A stretch of 45,257 bases of DNA from positions 1-45,257 of the forward strand of contig JAQUSS010000006.1 of assembly GCA_028710135.1 (NCBI GenBank), in the 5' to 3' direction. Positions 40,113-45,257 of the stretch are shown here, one piece after another. The first letter of the stretch is position 1. Each line of letters begins with the position of its first letter. A program made the position numbers and the translations under genes. Under the pieces are notes generated by a model that was not told the DNA's origin, did no database searches, and saw nothing but the letters and a program-made list of their open reading frames with translations. The stretch comes from Gemmiger sp. (GTDB lineage Bacteria > Bacillota > Clostridia > Oscillospirales > Ruminococcaceae).

Positions 40113-41704
40113 TTATGATAGTGATGCTGATATTTGGTCGAGATATACAAAAGCTTTATCTACGGCTTCAACAATTCTATTCTGTTCAGATATTGGCGGT
40201 AGTGCAAATGGTATCTTTGATAATACATCACCGGTTAGATGCTTTATGGTTACGCCAGCACACATTCGTTTAAGTTGAGCCTTACTTTCATAACACATCA
40301 AGTAGTACATGAAATAATAAGGATTACAGTTTTGGAAGAGTTTTACTCGATGTAAAGCATTTTGATATTGGATTGAAATGTCTTTGCACCAAACGCAGCA
40401 ACGCCCTACATCTCCACCTTCACAAATAAGCAAATCATTCTTTGAGATTGCATATCTTTTAAGTTCTTTCTCCTCAAATCTCATTTCTTTAATATCTGAG
40501 AGATCAACAGCGTTCCATCGCACATTTACACTTCTCAGATACGGATAGAGGTTACCCGTGTTTTTTGCTTTATCTAATGTTTTACCCAAATCAATTCTAG
40601 CTATTTCATAGAGGGTGCACCAGCGCCATCCATGTGGTAAATCAAACAGTAGTTGGTCTGACAGACATTCTTGCCGTTTTGCAAACTTGAGATAGTAAGA
40701 GTTATCATCACCCTTGTAGATGATAGAATCGTTCTTATCACGCTTAATTTTGCCTTGCTTTATCAGTTCTTCTTTCTCTGCTCGAATGTGTTCAAGCAGA
40801 ACAGATGCAGGCTCATCAGAGGAGTCTTGCGGTACAAGTTTGCCTCTGATGGCGAGGTCGAGAATACGAGATTTCAGGGTACTAATATAGTTCGTCAAGG
40901 TTTCTCTGCTGACAAGAATATCGGAAACAGCCTTTTTGCTTTTTGCCAGACCAATTACGATCTGCTCTTGCTCGCAACGTGGTGGAATAGGAACAAGCAT
41001 GTATTTGAGCTGTGCTTGATTAAGATTGAGCATAGTGTTACCAATAGAACCACCCGAAAGATAATCTACGGAATAGGACGATGCTATCACAGAAGACAAG
41101 TAGTCGGGTGAGATTTGAGATGATTTCCGTAAAACAAAACTACCGGTGCCGCATAACCAGCCTTCTGCATTTTTTCTTGCAACTGCGCAGCGCCCCATAT
41201 CGCCACGACGGGCAACCAAAATATCTCCGCATTTAATCTGAAATGTTGACAGGCGTGCAAAGGTTTCTTCTGATACCGTCATTTTACCATTTGGCACAAG
41301 GGTCTCGTCAATTATGCTTATGGGATTAATAACAGGAATGCCATTTTCAACATAGTCCGACTTGTGGAGAGAACTACCAAAAGGACCTGTAATAAATTCC
41401 AATAGTACACTGTTGATTCTCGCCCACGCCCACCCCTCCGGCACCTCAAACGGTATCTCCTCTTCAATACATTTTACGCTGCCATCTTGGAACTTCTCAT
41501 AATGCAAATTATCCTCACCCTTGAAAATGATGGTATCGCCTTTAATATCCTTTGCTTTCAGTTTGCCGTCCTGGACCATCTGCTGTTTTTCGGCACGGAT
41601 ACGCTCAAGCAGAACGGATGCAGGCTCATCGTTAGGGTCTTGCGGTACAAGCTTCCCACGAATTGCAAGGTCAAGTATTTTTTGGCGAAGCGCCCCTGTG
41701 TCCA

Positions 41705-41705
<1 letters not shown>
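40113..41705 (-). CDS. hsdS: Type I restriction-modification specificity subunit HsdS (expressed copy)
   Basis: A 530-residue DNA-recognition subunit. N-terminal conserved region (residues 1-60: LRQKILDLAIRGKLVPQDPNDEPASVLLERIRAEK), target-recognition domain 1 (about 68-245), central conserved region repeating the first (about 280-338: LKSRILDLAIRGKLVPQDSSDEPASVLLEHIRAEKEELIKQG) and target-recognition domain 2 (about 342-510). The ATG shares one base with the hsdM stop (TAATG), giving coupling. Two stretches are perfect inverted repeats with the silent cassette. Either recognition domain can therefore be replaced by inversion, which would change the methylated motif. Confidence 0.95.
40696..40865 (-). 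repeat. Inverted repeat IR2, expressed-side copy
   Basis: The central conserved region of the expressed hsdS. 40696-40784 and 40821-40865 are identical to the reverse complement of the silent cassette's 37947-38035 and 37866-37910. Recombination here would exchange target-recognition domain 2 only. Confidence 0.95.
41429..41512 (-). repeat. Inverted repeat IR1, expressed-side copy (84 bp)
   Basis: Identical in reverse complement to 37216-37299. It lies at the beginning of target-recognition domain 1 of the expressed hsdS. Recombination here would exchange both domains and flip the recombinase gene along with them. Confidence 0.95.

Positions 41706-45257
<3,552 letters not shown>

Overview
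The window looks like a chromosome segment of a GC-rich gut Firmicute, most plausibly Oscillospiraceae/Ruminococcaceae. The evidence is AGGAGG-type ribosome binding sites, sigma-A promoters, YesM/YesN regulators with a CUT1 sugar ABC transporter, cytosolic glycan-degrading enzymes, and dense GC-rich palindromic repeats between genes. No rRNA or complete tRNA is present, so the assignment is inference.

Layout. About 0-34.4 kb is GC-rich: (i) tetR-MATE efflux pair with a perfect operator; (ii) a PHP phosphoesterase; (iii) a minus-strand operon (iron alcohol dehydrogenase, cupin, an 18-codon remnant, Fe-S/FMN reductase, merR) starting at a MerR-type promoter with a 19-bp spacer; (iv) an ECF sigma factor with a membrane-anchored partner; (v) an SGNH hydrolase; (vi) a glycan-utilisation locus: YesN/YesM two-component pair, two permeases, a solute-binding lipoprotein, a sulfatase, a GH106-like glycosidase and a second SGNH esterase; (vii) marR plus a flavodoxin; (viii) a second MATE transporter; (ix) a second sugar locus: AraC regulator, DUF5107-TPR protein and GH42 beta-galactosidase; (x) a Crp/Fnr-type regulator. 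Five intergenic blocks carry 21 copies of a 20-bp palindrome in two sequence versions, which differ by paired stem changes.

At 34402-34446 lies the 3' part of a tRNA-Arg(CCG), cut in the anticodon loop and followed by its terminator. To its right the sequence becomes much more AT-rich and the palindromic repeats disappear, so this is probably an attachment site and the left edge of an integrated island. The island holds a SWIM zinc-finger protein, a truncated viroplasmin-like ORF, a Fic protein under a perfect 34-bp palindrome, an unrecognised small protein, and a type I restriction-modification locus (hsdR partial, hsdM, hsdS).

The restriction locus is the most striking system. The expressed hsdS is followed by a tyrosine recombinase and by silent specificity cassettes: a two-domain cassette in opposite orientation and a third single-domain cassette. 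Long identical inverted repeats (84 bp; 45 + 89 bp) lie exactly at the starts of the target-recognition domains. This is the architecture of a DNA-inversion switch that changes methylation specificity.
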